Both the position numbers and the translations under genes were made by a program. Source: Batrachochytrium dendrobatidis JAM81 (taxonomy: Eukaryota > Chytridiomycota > Chytridiomycetes > Rhizophydiales). Taken from it: DNA of 64,000 nucleotides. The stretch lies in assembly GCF_000203795.2 (NCBI RefSeq), contig NW_006281106.1, forward strand, positions 99,956-163,955. The letters run 5' to 3'. This document shows positions 43,302 to 56,922 of this stretch, piece by piece. Under the pieces are notes generated by a model. It had not been told where the DNA came from and made no database searches. It saw nothing but the letters and a program-made list of their open reading frames with translations. How positions within the stretch are numbered: position 1 is the first letter of the stretch; each line of letters opens with the position of its first letter.

Positions 43302-46061
43302 ATGGCAGCTATAGTAGCACTGCTGTTTTCAGGGGCAGAAATGCTGGAAACAGTGCTTTCAAAGACGAAGCAGTCTATTCCACTGGATTCCATTTCTCAG
43401 ACTACCTTTGACCATCCGACAACAGCTACAACAGATACAAAACACGACCATCAGCACCTATTCAATGTCACACACCATCTAGAAACAGATATTGGATTGG
43501 AAAGCTGTACTGCAATGGAAAAAGTGCATAGACTAGACATGGTACCCATGCCTGTGTCTTTACAGCCCAAAACTAGCATTTATTCAATTTGGAAGCAACA
43601 AAAGAGCCACCATCGTGTTATGCGTACCAAGAGTCGGCTGGATTCTGCTTTTTTATTGCCGAATCACACATCGTGTCTGGATGCAGTGATTCCTATTCGA
43701 CCTTTATCCAAGTCAGACATGGTTGATATCAATGAGCATGCACAACGGATGAGTGTCAAGCCTGTTGCATCTCTATACACTGGTCAGCATGGACCACATT
43801 GGTCTATGTTATCGTCTGTTTCTCCAGCAGTATCGCATTGGGGGAATTTAAAAAAGCGTGCCGAGCAGCCACATCAGCGGATGATTCCATCTACACGTAC
43901 CACTCTAGAAATAACAAGAACCACTCGTATGGATGAAGAATCTATTATAGACGAGGAACCTATTATCATGGATGAGAGGAGCAGTCGTCAACAGTCTGTT
44001 GGTAATGGATGGGCAGATTCATCCAGTCCGGCATATATTTATATGGAATCCTTCATTAGATGGGGTCGAGGGTTGTGGGTTTATACGCTGGACCAGTTGA
44101 GTGATATGAGATCCAGTAGTATGAGTAGATCTCATGCTGTCAACACTACATTGATAGATTCCCTTGCCAAAAGCAATTACTACAGTGAAAACAGCAACAC
44201 TCAAGGCATGGCTCATTCATCAACTCATTTGCTGGGCCATGGCAGTGGTTTGGAGCAACTGCCATATCTGTCAGGATTACTAGCTGCAGTAGCACTACTT
44301 TTACTTGTGCGACAATGGTTTCTATGCAGTCCTGTGAAACTACAGATGCCTCAACGGCCTGCATCTATTAGACGCTGGAATCCACAGACTTGTCAGGTAG
44401 AATCCATACCCTTTGACACTCTGGTGCAGTCTACATGTCCTCATCTGGCTACTGCTGGATTGAATGTATTCCATCCTCATCCTCTCTTACCTGGTGGTCA
44501 TCTTCAGACCATGTATGCTGCCATCTACAAACGGACTAGTGCTCAGTCTGTCAAATATTCTAGAGAAATAGTTGATATGCCTGATGGAGGAATCATTTCT
44601 TTGGATTGGCATTTTCCAAACTCTGGATCGGATGATCTGCAAGCTGGATTCGATTCTCTCAATGGAACCACTATTTCTTCTACAAAACAGCCATTGCTAA
44701 TGGTTCTACATGGATTGACTGGTGGATCTCATGAAACCTATGTACAGGATATAGTAGAAGAAGTCGCCTTGTCTGGTGTTTCTAGCGTCGTTATGAATTT
44801 TCGCGGCTGCTCAAAGACTCCACTTACATCTCCACAGTTGTATTCAGGTGCATGGACTGGCGATCTTGCCCACTGCATTCGTCATATTCAATCCAAAGTT
44901 CCAAACAGCTCTCTTGTAGGTTGTGGGTTCTCTCTTGGCTCTAATATTCTCGTCAAATATATTGGTGAAACTGGCTTGAATTGCCCACTCGTTGGCGCGG
45001 TTTCTGTTGGCAATCCATTTGATCTGCTAGGTGGCATGCGAGCATTACAACGTTCTTGGATTGGCCACAACATTTATTCTCCTACCATGACTAAAAATTT
45101 GTCCAAGTTATTCAACAGCCATGCCCACAATTTCAAAGATGCAAAAGAACTGGATTTGGATGGAATTCGTGATGCTAAATCTATTATAGATTTTGACGAA
45201 GCTTGTACCCGCAGAGCATTCAATTACCATACTGCTGAGGATTATTACCGAGATGCTTCTTCTGCTCAGTATGTACCTAGTATTGCTATTCCTACATTAA
45301 TGTTGTCTGCAAAAGACGATCCAGTTTCTTCATCTGAACTGTGGCCGTGGCGAGAGTGTTTGTACAATCCCCATGTGATTTTGGCAACTACATCCAGAGG
45401 TGGACATCTTGGTTGGTTTGAAGCAAAATGGTCGAATGTGTTAAGCCCAGCACGTAGATGGTTTGCCAAACCTGTTGGTGAATTCATCAGTTGCATTTTC
45501 AAGGTAATCTATTCATATCAATGTTTTGTTGATGGTATTACACAGTAAATAGTCTAACATCATAATACTTTATAGGCGGATATTAGTATTCCAGAAGACA
45601 AGAGAATCATTCAATCCAATGTGATGGACAAATCACTCCGTGGACTACCAGTTCGACTTGCAAAACCAGTTACAGTTTCGTTGGATACAGCTAAAATTGT
45701 CACTTCATCTAAACCAAAACATGTTACATTTGCACTTTCACCAACTGAAACTTCACTTGATGCACCGACTGTTGTTTTGGCAGAGTCTGCTCCAGTAGCA
45801 GTGCCAGCAAGTCTTCGACGCGTTCGACTTGTTACCAACCATGTATTAAAATCCAAAAGCCCAGATGCAACCATCTGCCAAAAAGCAGTTGCAGTTCGGC
45901 CTCATCTGTATGTAGATACTCTCAAGAGAAACTCTTTTGGACAACATATAATTTCACTTATCCGAGGAAATGGATCATCCACTCGTGTATGGTCATTGCT
46001 TGCTGCCTTGATTTGGATTTATATTTCAAAAACAACCAAATCTGGTAAACTCTTCAACTAA
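43302..46061 (+). CDS. ABHD1/3-type (EMB8/YheT-like) alpha/beta hydrolase with long N- and C-terminal extensions
   Basis: Exons 43302-45503 and 45576-46061 give 895 aa. The relatives are membrane-bound lipases or esterases (yeast Eht1/Eeb1, mammalian ABHD1/3). The catalytic domain is about residues 395-720: LPGGHLQTMYAA, LLMVLHGLTGGSHETYV, NFRGCSKTPLTSPQLYSGAW, nucleophile GCGFSLGSN (Ser544), acid AKDDPV (Asp672), base RGGHLGWFEA (His702). A membrane segment (LSGLLAAVALLLLVRQWFL) precedes it. The first ~320 residues and the last ~160 have no recognised domain; the end has a hydrophobic stretch (VWSLLAALIWIYI). Usual family length is 400-500 aa, so this is large. I start at MAAIVALLF, the first ATG in frame. 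Confidence 0.85.
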
Positions 46062-46740
46062 CCTTGTGAATTCAATACGGTTTATACCGAGTTTGTGGGT
46101 GTTGATAGTATAAAAAAATTGAACTGGATCAACTTTTTCAATACTTGAATAAAATTACGTATCTTATTGCCTTTAATTAAACTGTGTATTACATACAAGT
46201 CTGAACTGACTTTAAAATGTGTGTTTATGACAATAGTGAATATCTAGAAAACTATTTCAACATAGTGTATGCATTACCCGATAATATTCTGATGATGCAA
46301 GGAATCGACCCTAAAACACTTTTTGAATGGAATTTCAGTCAACCCAAGTCTGGTTATCATTATTTTTGAAACCATATCATGACAATTGCATCGTTATTGC
46401 TCCGCCCGGTTAAACATTGCAAAGCAATCTTATCCAGCGCTGCTATTTCTTCATCAACAATGAATTCATTCTCTTCTGTTGCTTCATCCGAGGTTGAGTG
46501 TTGCCAATGTGGCTGATGAATGATCAACACATTTCATTATGTATTGGAGTAGATTGGGTTTAATAACACCAATGAATAGAATAGTGTTGATTCAATCCAT
46601 TCCGTTTTGATAGTGGTCGATTCCATCAGTAATATGCATTTGCTATTTTAAACAATGTCTAACTGAGATTATTCAATTCATATGCATTTCAATCGGTTTG
46701 AATATTATAGAAGTCAGATTCATCTTCCTTGTCCGTTTCT
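46062..46740. other. intergenic, nothing recognised
   Basis: About 680 bases between two plus-strand genes; no gene, tRNA or element copy supported. Confidence 0.45.
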
Positions 46741-48656
<1,916 letters not shown>

Positions 48657-49988
48657 GGGGGTTTTGACTTGTTTGAATGTGCTGCTATAAACAGCATTCG
48701 CAGTTCAAGTCAATGGGCACAAATAATTAATGTGCCGACACATTCCTTGTTCAAACGTGAGGCTATCATCATTGGTATTAAATAAAGTTAAAAGCTTGAT
48801 CAAATGTTTAAAGTTTCAAGGCAAGCAGCGTTGCAGAATTGAAGTGGTCAAGTAATATAAAAAGATGGGCCAATCATTTTCCAGATTCAATCCAACTGTT
48901 ACGCTTATTTCCAGTCAATATGGCACATGATATCACGTGGTATTATTTACTTTTTTAGGTATAAATTGAATTGGCTTGATGCTTTTTTTCCCTTAAAAAG
49001 GTCGGGTCCAACCTCATTGGACAGGAATAAGCAAGCGGATGGTTCATTGCGATCAGAGCCAATGCATATTGACTTTGCTTTGCAGTACCTCACTTGACTC
49101 CCTGCGATTTGGCAGCATCAATAACAAACCGCCCGAGTAATTTTTAATATAGGAGGTGTTCTAACGGCCTGTATTGTATCTGCATTGCATCATGATCACA
49201 ACGAGCCTTGACTCTTGCCAACAGACTGGTCAAGTTTCTTTCAAGAAACCTTGTCACTCTCCAGTTTTTTCTTGATATCTACTGGTTTGGGTTAACCCTG
49301 TTCTTTTGTTTGAGATTCTGTTTTTGATGGAATGCAAAGAGCACATTGGTGTAATCGGATAGTTTGAACTGATGTGAGATGGCCAGATCTGTCTATTAGG
49401 CTATAGAGTTCCAGACTGGGCTTGCTTGAACCCATTTCATTTTTAGCATCCTAACCATCTTGATGGCTAAGATACTGGATAGTTATGGCTAGAGCTGTCG
49501 GTACTTTTTAACCTTTATTCAACTGACTTCAAACATCACTTTATTCTTGTTTAAACATGTCGACTGTTTTAGTTTTACATGACTAAACACCGATCTACTC
49601 CCACTGTGTTCAAACTAAAGAATCCTGTATTGAAACAGTAGATAGGCTTGATGATATGGATGGATGATCTCGGAATGGGGTGAGAGGTTTGAGATGCAGT
49701 GTTGATGATGATCAATCGGATCTATACTTGCTTTAGTTACACCTTTTAAGATGATGACATCTTTATTCCTTTTTATTTAATCCAAGAAGAAACTTGATAT
49801 TTTGGTGATGCGACGTTGTAGGCAGCTTCGTACCACATGTTCAACTATGCACTCGATATTTATTTGTGTAGATATATAGCATCTACCTTGTTTTGATGAT
49901 TTCTTTAAATGTAAATTAGGATAACTGTTGATTTTTAGATACGCGCGAATTCTTTTTGATGCAACTTTGTCAAGTAGGGTTCACAATC
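48657..49988. other. 1.3-kb intergenic stretch, nothing recognised
   Basis: Between the 3' ends of the aminotransferase (+) and the R-SNARE (-). No open frame, RNA gene or repeat that I can support; one of the longest empty stretches in the window. Confidence 0.45.
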
Positions 49989-51650
49989 TCATAAAGTGGT
50001 GGATGTCGTTGTGTTTGTACGATTTGTTGGGGATTCTATTGATGAAGGTAATGGGTACTGGGTTGTAGGGCTTGGTGGATATTGAGGTGGTGGATATTGA
50101 GGTGGTGGATACTGAGGCGGTGGATATTGTGGTGGTGGATATTGTGGTGGTGGATACTGAGGTGGTGGATACTGAGGCGGTGGATACTGAGGCGGTGGAT
50201 ATTGTGGTGGTGGATAAGGATACGGCATTGGGTACGGCATTGGATACGGCATCGGAAAGGGAAAAGGTTGTGCACATTGGCATCCTCCTTGATTTCCAGT
50301 AGTTCCTCCACCGTTTGATGGTGGTGAACTGGGCGTTCCAGGTCCTGGCGGTAATGGTGCCGAAGGAGGCGATCCACCGATCGGTACAGGTAATTTTGGC
50401 CCAGTGGGTGGTCTTGATACACTTGCACCACTCGTGAATACCAAAATAAGAACTGTTGCAAGACAATCTATATTAGATCAGATATCATGCTCGATCCATC
50501 ATTTTCTCAACCTGCATCACTTACGAATGATCATACACAACATTGTTCCACCGTACATTGCAAATAGGTAATTACTCTGACACGGCCAATATATTTGATG
50601 TTAGTTGCAGTCAAGTAGTTTAATTTCATTATTTATAAAGAAACCATACCTTTACATATTGCATACAAGTAGCTGCATGATGGACACGAGCTCTCTTTTT
50701 AAACATTCCACCTACATCCTCCAATCGAGCTTTTCAAATGATTCCAACATTCAATTAGCACTTTATCAATTCAGTCAACAAAACTGACTGAGATTATAGT
50801 GACATACCCGCTTTTCCTTGCATATCATCCAGTCGATCGCCTCGCGAAAGAATCTTGCCAATATTAGAGTTGGTCAATTGCGCTACCTCTTCAATATCAA
50901 TCAGCATTTCGTCTGGACTTTTTGCATCGGATTTAGCAAGTTTACCCATTCCTGGATGGTTTATTTTGTAACTGTATTCTTCTGGTTCTGATTCTATTTC
51001 TATATGACGATGATGGGGATGATTTTGATCCTGATGTTCATCTTGGTCATCCTCACTTTCGCTCAAAAGTTCGCGCTTCAAGCCATGTTATTGAATCATG
51101 TCAAATGAAAATACAGATAGAATGAATAATAGATTCTATACACAAACAGTGTGCATTATTATAATATTTCAATGTCTTACACGTTCATCCGTTGAGCCAG
51201 ATACGTAATGTTTTGCCTTTGCAGCACTGTGAAAGTGTGACTTGTGTGAAGTGACTTTGAGTTTATCTTTAGTTTTACGCCATAAAGCGGATGCAGGTCT
51301 AGAAGGGCCTGGTGATTCGGTTGAAATGGTTTCTCGACTTTCTTCAATGCTAGCATCATGGTTGATACCTCTTGTGTTCATGTTGGATTCGCGCTTACCT
51401 GGAAAGTTGTAGATTTGTGTTTATCTTGCATTAACTTTTGGTTTGGAATAAACACTAATTGAATAGTTTGCGTTTCTTGATAAAATAACTTGCTTTTTGA
51501 ATCAACTTTTCATACCATTTCATGCCGTACAAAAACATTTCTATGCTCGTGAATGTTAGCAGGGTTGAATAAACCATAAAGTTTTATACCTCGCAATAGT
51601 TTTGCTTGTTGAGTGGTTGGCAAGTCATGTTTAATGAATTGAGAGGACAT
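49989..51650 (-). CDS. R-SNARE (VAMP-like) with a proline-rich PPPQY-repeat lumenal tail
   Basis: Six exons: 51650-51590, 51398-51181, 51075-50808, 50729-50650, 50576-50525 and 50452-49989; 380 aa, every phase joins. R-SNAREs pair with Q-SNAREs to fuse vesicles. The N-terminal 150 residues are disordered with an acidic/His-rich patch. The SNARE motif includes NIGKILSRGDRLDDMQGKA with the zero-layer Arg near 171 and RLEDVGGMFKKRARVHH. The membrane anchor is assembled over the last splice (YLFAMYGGTMLCMII + LLILVF). Beyond it lie about 145 residues, with PMPY repeats and nine PPPQY units, which would face the lumen or cell exterior. Ordinary VAMPs end at or just past the anchor. If the last intron were retained, translation would stop after CMIIRK, shortening the anchor and removing the tail. 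Confidence 0.75.
50078..50215 (-). repeat. 15-bp coding minisatellite (PPPQY)
   Basis: Nine tandem 15-base units, CCACC(G/A)CC(T/A)CA(G/A)TAT-like on the minus strand, encode PPPQY. Third-position differences between units show the frame is kept. Confidence 0.85.
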
Positions 51651-51700
51651 TATTGACCAGTAAATGTGACAAGAATTATCATGCGACTTTCATTATACAT

Positions 51701-51744
51701 TGACTTATTTAGTGTTTCATTTTACGTGAATATGGTTGTAAATC
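51701..51744 (-). repeat. dispersed GTATTCACGT element, copy 10
   Basis: Minus strand reads CATATTCACGTAAAATGAAA then CACTAAATAAGTC, nearly identical to copy 4. Lies in the divergent region between the R-SNARE and the metallo-beta-lactamase gene, oriented towards the latter (about 220 bases from its ATG). Confidence 0.65.
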
Positions 51745-51962
51745 TGTCAGAATCAAGAGTGATAACCAGTATGGTGAATCAAGAGATTAATATAAATGGT
51801 GGCAGCTGTAGATCGGATACATTCATCGTGACCATCTAAACAGCTGTTTGGCCAATGATGACTATTTAGAACGAGTTCATCTGATTGACGAATAAATCCA
51901 AAATTTACGATTTTGATTAAAGGATACTCAATTGGACACTCCATTCATCTACAGATACAACT

Positions 51963-53533
51963 ATGGGTAAAGTCAAAGAGTTTATTTTTCTTGGAACCGG
52001 AACCTCTGGTTCAGTACCCAACATTCACTGTTTAGTCAAAGACCCAATTCCAACCTGCAAGGTACATTGCATGTTATCAGTTGCGATGGATTATACTTTA
52101 GTATTCATCATCGCATTGGATATTCTAGACCATTTTTATATAATTCATTTGTTTGTCAATCAGGTGTGCTTGTCAGCCATTACCTACCAACAACCTCATC
52201 TAGTGCAAGATTCAGCAAGTTCTATTCAGCTGCCGTTGCTTCATCTTCCGCACTTTTCAAAAAACCGGCGTCGTAATACATCGGGTGTTGTGAGGTTCAT
52301 GCATTCAGATGGTCGCATGCGGTGAGATGAATTCCATAGAGTTTTGGGTTGTGTTACACATGATGGTGTCATTCATGCATTCTATCTACTTGTAAGCTCA
52401 CCTTTTTTTAATAGGAATGTAGTCATTGATTGTGGAAAAACGTTTTATGATTCTGCATTATCGTGGTTTGTAGAATATCGACTTCGGAATATCGATGCGG
52501 TGATTCTCACCCATGGTCATGCCGATGCCATTTTCGGTACAGTTGTATAGTTCAAGTTATTATGATCGAGTTTGTATCAGATGGGTCTGATCCCACTTGG
52601 ATGATAGGGCTGGATGAACTACGTCAATGGACGATTGGTGGTGAGGATAGGAGACTTCAAAAAATAGTAGATATTTATTTGGATCAAGAAACTATGGAAG
52701 TAGTTGCTCGTGCCTTTCCCTACATGGTCGATAGTGCAAAAGCTACGGGTAAGAATCTGAATGCCACATCCATTTACCAACATCGTGTTGAATACAAACC
52801 AATAAGATAAACTAATCGTGTCATGAATCTGTTTTACACATTTGATCGAGATGTAGGAGGCGGCGATGTACCCTCAGTCCGATTCAACATCATTGAAAAA
52901 AATGCAGATGGACCAATCCCATTTTTGATTGATAACGAGCTTACAGTCATTCCATTCGAAGGTGTAGCTTTAATGACTAGGATCTTGTTTAAATTCAATG
53001 GCTGACTTTAGTAGAATATATTGATGTATACGCTTGATGTTTGCTAGTGGAGCATGGAAAGAATGGAACTAAACCCTTCATGTCGCTTGGGTTTCGCTTT
53101 GAAAATCTAACTTACATCTCAGATGCAAATGCCATACCACCGCGAGCTGGCAGTATCATCAAAGGATCAACCCATTTGATTATAGACGCATTGAATGGTA
53201 TGTCAACCTCTTGAATTCATTTCAATCAAATGGAAAATCCATATCCATTCTTTTCAATTATTGTATAATACATCCCAATTTACATGCGTTTATGTTTCAA
53301 TGGGTTAAACCCTACTAGTTGAACCGCACTGCTCGCATTTTGGGTTTGATCAGGCCATACACGAATGCATTCTTGCTTTAGCCAAAGGCGGTAAAGGATA
53401 CTTTACAGGGTTAAGTCACAGCATGGACTATGACGACTTGCAAGAGTACATTGCATCAAAGCAATCACCCAAAGATGCAGGAATTCATATCGAATGTGGA
53501 TTTGATGGACAACGTATTCCTATTCACGATTAA
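51963..53533 (+). CDS. metallo-beta-lactamase-fold hydrolase, PhnP/cyclic-phosphodiesterase-like
   Basis: Seven exons: 51963-52061, 52164-52321, 52415-52536, 52608-52748, 52857-52961, 53048-53197 and 53319-53533; 329 aa, all phases join. Metal-dependent phosphodiesterase-type hydrolase. Seen: [17 protein letters not shown], a TCKVCLSA Cys pair, [14 protein letters not shown], and the metal motif [18 protein letters not shown]. The usual HxHxDH ends in Ala here, a variant known in the GLDDLR subgroup. Further blocks are [30 protein letters not shown] and [14 protein letters not shown] with the last His ligand. Domain order and length fit intact enzymes; the physiological substrate is not known. 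Confidence 0.87.
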
Positions 53534-54148
53534 TGCTTTAAAAATGCCGCGTAACGTGTTGAAATAAATCGGTTACTAAATGATGGGTTTAAAATAACCC
53601 AGTTTACATTACAAGTCTCGTAGAATGATGATTGCAATGAAATCTTTGGAGTTTGGGTAGATGAATTATGGTTTGTTGGTATCCAGATTTAAATTGTAAA
53701 TTCAACATTTATATCAGTTTCATCAATGTGTTTGTTTTTGCGGTATTTATAGTTGACAAAATCCTAATACAGTAGTCGATGAGATGCAACATGTGTTATC
53801 AATCATTTTCAATATGATATGGCATGAATTGTCTTGCCATGTCATCAAACATCAAGTGTATGAGAATATGTCAGATGAATAGATATACATAGTGTAGCAG
53901 GGTAGTACGGGTTTAATTGATGGCATGTCATTTTGAAAAACCAGATCGTGTATGCAATAGTACCTTTTATTTATCGATAGTTTTTAACCTTGACAAAAAG
54001 TATCTCATGAATTGGATACACGATTATCAAGTGAGCATTATAACCAAATGCTAAACTAGTTCAATACAACAGCCTATCTAGTATTTGACTCAAAAAAACA
54101 CTCCATAGTGTAATGTATTGTCATTGATGCAGAATTGAATTGTGCGGA
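53534..54148. other. convergent intergenic region, nothing recognised
   Basis: About 615 AT-rich bases between two 3' ends. Confidence 0.45.
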
Positions 54149-56528
54149 TCAGTTTGAAAAACAAGAGTATTCCCATTCATGTATTTCATGAAATAATGGA
54201 TCCGTATGCGGTTCAGTTTTTTCAACATGAGTAGAATCAGTAGTATTTGAGAGTGTCGTGCCAGCAGAATGATGGATTGAACTTGACGTATTACCTATGA
54301 CGGTATTCACAGGAGTTGTTAATGGTATGGTAGGCGTAGTGATCAGTAATGGATCCAAAACAGGTGCAGGAAACAGAGTGTGTGGCATAGGTGTGAGATT
54401 AGAGCCAGGAATAATAAGAGGATGATGTGAAGCCTGCAGTAATTGCTGTTGAAATTGAATCTGCTGTAGGAATAATTGCCGAGAATGGGGTATTGAATTT
54501 ATGGGCTGCAGTGACAAGTCTAAAGGGGGAGAAAATGCTGGATGCTGTGAGAGTAAAGTTGATGATTGAACATGTTGAGCATGCTGAATGTGAGCAGAAA
54601 CATCAGATAGCATATCGCCAGTTGTAACGTAAGCTGCAGGAGATTCAGCCATTATAATTCCAATAGGACTCACAGTTCCGGATGCAGTATCGGTTCCAGC
54701 ATCTGATTGATCCTGAGTATCAGGTAATTGTGGTAAATCCATATCCTTGGCAGCCAGTTTAATGGCTTCAATGACATATGTTTTGTTTCCCGATGCACAA
54801 ATGGTTCGAACGACTTCTGAATAACTCGGTGTAGGAGAGAGTCTCGCGCTTAAAATATCCATTGTAGTACAGAATGCTTTTAGTGCAGAATCTACAATGA
54901 ATTTTTGGTTTGTAGTTAAAGGCATCATGACACAAACGGGTAATACCAGCGCAATGTTGAATAGATTTGCAAGCAAAAGAACAAAAAGCGATCCAAACTC
55001 GGCACCATTTTGCTGAAGAAGTGAAATGAGTTCCAGTGCACGGGTGACTGCCTTGAATGATTCGGTAAAGTCTTTTGTAGTGTAGATATATTCAGGTGTT
55101 TGAGTTTCGAGCCTATCCAGTAAAGTGTAGCGATAGAGTGTGACACGAGCAGCAAACAAAGATGTGGAAATGAATACAGCTCGCCATTTATTCTGCAGCC
55201 ATTCGAGTGTCAATGGATCCTTGTCTTGATATTCCAAAGGTTTAAACAGCAATTCTGGCTGTTTTGCAATATCGGGTAAAAAAGCAGCAAAGTCATCGAG
55301 TGAGCGTTCAAGTGATAGTTGAATGGCAGGATTGATGGTCATTTTAATGTTGGCCGCGTCTCGATTTGCCAATACAATACGACCACTGATCTTGGCCAGC
55401 ATGATCTGACTTCCTTCTATACCGAGATGTGGAAGAGAAGGAACAAAGGGTAAATCAGAAGTCATTAAAGAGATTTCCAATTGAGCACGTTCCAATGCAG
55501 CAGCAGATGAAAGCTGATTGAGATTATATTTTGAAACGGGTAAAGAGAGTTTGCAATCAGAATCTCGTACAGCTTCGATGCCAACTTCGGTTGTTAGCAA
55601 CCAACGATCAAACATGTAGATGGACCACCAAACATTACGCATGAGAGATTTATAGAAATCATTTTGAGCTTTTGAGATGGCAGATTCGTTGTTTAAACCC
55701 AAACGCATGGCCATTTGAACAACACTTCCGTAGTAATAAGTGACTCTTGGTCCTGAGAATTTAAAGAGTAGATTAGAACATGCAATAGTGAAACCATTTA
55801 GAAAAGTTGCCTAGAGCAATTTTACCTCGATCAGCACTGGACACCATGGTGATTAGCAATAATCCAAAGATGGAAGATACTTCTGGCTGTTCAAACATGC
55901 TGGCAATACCAGTTTTTGCAGCCTTGTAATAAGCAACAAACAACTCATGACACTTGGAAGCAGGCAATAAGGAAGCAGGAGCAAACAGAGCAGCAAGTGC
56001 ACAAACAGCAAAGGTAACCAAAGGACTCTCTGCACAACAATGGGTGATCTGTTCAGCAGTCATAAGACAGATGTTTGGACGAAGAGAGTCGATAAAGTAA
56101 GCTTTCAGTTCTTCTCTAGCCAACGGAGGATTACTGATCGTTGCTATAGGAGCGAGGAAAGACTGAGGATCAACAGGATCGTTACAAGATAGAGAGTTGG
56201 TTTGCTGATGCTGACCTACAATTGCTTCTAATCGTTCGAGTCTGTCCTGTAAAGTTTGAGCTGATGAAGGCAGATAAGACGATGCGGTGACAGCTGAAGA
56301 TGACATGCCATGCGTAGCAGACAGATTGGACTTGCGAGGCCTGTAAGAACACAACAATCCGGACTTTCTGCAGGCAGAACAAGAAGGACGGAGTCGATCA
56401 CACTTTGATTTCTATACAGATAATTAGCTGATGATGTGTGTAGACAGTCAGGATAAATCAATTACCTTTGATACGCAATGAATGCATGTCAGAGTAGCTC
56501 GAATGGCTCGAACTGGCTCAAATGACAT
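54149..56528 (-). CDS. Zn2Cys6 fungal transcription factor
   Basis: Exons 56528-56466, 56411-55826 and 55752-54149 give 750 aa. The binuclear zinc cluster is built across the first splice (CIHCVSK-KSKCDRLRPSCSAC, then RKSGLLC), with six Cys in the standard C-x2-C-x6-C-x6-C-x2-C-x6-C spacing. A coiled-coil dimerisation stretch follows (TLQDRLERLEAIVGQH), then the fungal-trans middle homology region (VTYYYGSVVQMAMRLGLN, WWSIYMFDRWLL). The C-terminus is rich in Gln, Pro, Ser and Thr, as in activation domains. Target genes unknown. The ATG is about 5 bases from a copy of the dispersed element. The divergent neighbour encodes an ALKBH8-like enzyme. Confidence 0.92.
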
Positions 56529-56530
56529 TG

Positions 56531-56642
56531 ACTGTCGTATTCACGGAGTGCAGAAACACAAATTGTTTAGACTGTCGGCCGTGTAAAAGAATTTACTGTA
56601 AATCGTTAATCGCTTGTTTTTGTATAAAACAAATATTTCGCA
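56531..56642 (+). repeat. dispersed GTATTCACGT element, copy 11 (at Zn2Cys6 gene start)
   Basis: Starts GTCGTATTCACGGAGTGCAG about 5 bases upstream of the ATG at 56528 and runs to a TTTTTGTATAAAAC end like copies 1 and 3. Confidence 0.5.
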
Positions 56643-56860
56643 TTGCCTCGATTTCTTGCTGGTTTATTCAACGACTAAAACTGCAGTTTTTTTTATGATA
56701 AACGCGAGCGTACAAGTCTTGAAATGAGTCTTTAAACGATTCTACACTCAAACTTTCTAATCATAAAATGTCAATCTCAATTCAAACTTGCTCTTTGTAT
56801 TGTATAAATACTCATTTTATAACAAGCGCAGCAGATATTCAACACCGCAAATTACTGAAA

Positions 56861-56890
56861 ATGCTTCATTCCACGTGAATCAACTGTAAA
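56861..56890 (-). repeat. dispersed GTATTCACGT element, copy 12 (short)
   Basis: Plus strand reads GCTTCATTCCACGTGAATCA, facing the ALKBH8-like gene 33 bases downstream. Only the core is recognisable. Confidence 0.45.
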
Positions 56891-56922
56891 AGAAATACAA
56901 TGTCAAATTACTACTCAACTCG

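Noticed and set aside
46290..46330. tRNA-like B-box (GGGTCGATTCC on the minus strand)
   Set aside because: No matching A-box, no acceptor or anticodon stem could be folded around it. No tRNA or rRNA gene was found in the window.
50036..50466. His/Ile-rich and Ser/Thr-rich alternative frames over the PPPQY repeats, and plus-strand frames of VDIEVVD type
   Set aside because: Also shadows of the 15-bp repeat. The proline-rich frame alone joins the SNARE exons in phase and completes the membrane helix.
49989..50534. Separate small secreted proline-rich protein starting at ATG 50534
   Set aside because: Possible, but the same ATG is inside the SNARE reading frame and the join completes the anchor, so a single gene explains more. 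Kept as an alternative in the findings.
51703..51742. Dispersed element copies as ordinary TATA or E-box (CACGTG) sites
   Set aside because: The match extends over 35-90 bases with a fixed block order, far more than a single transcription-factor site.
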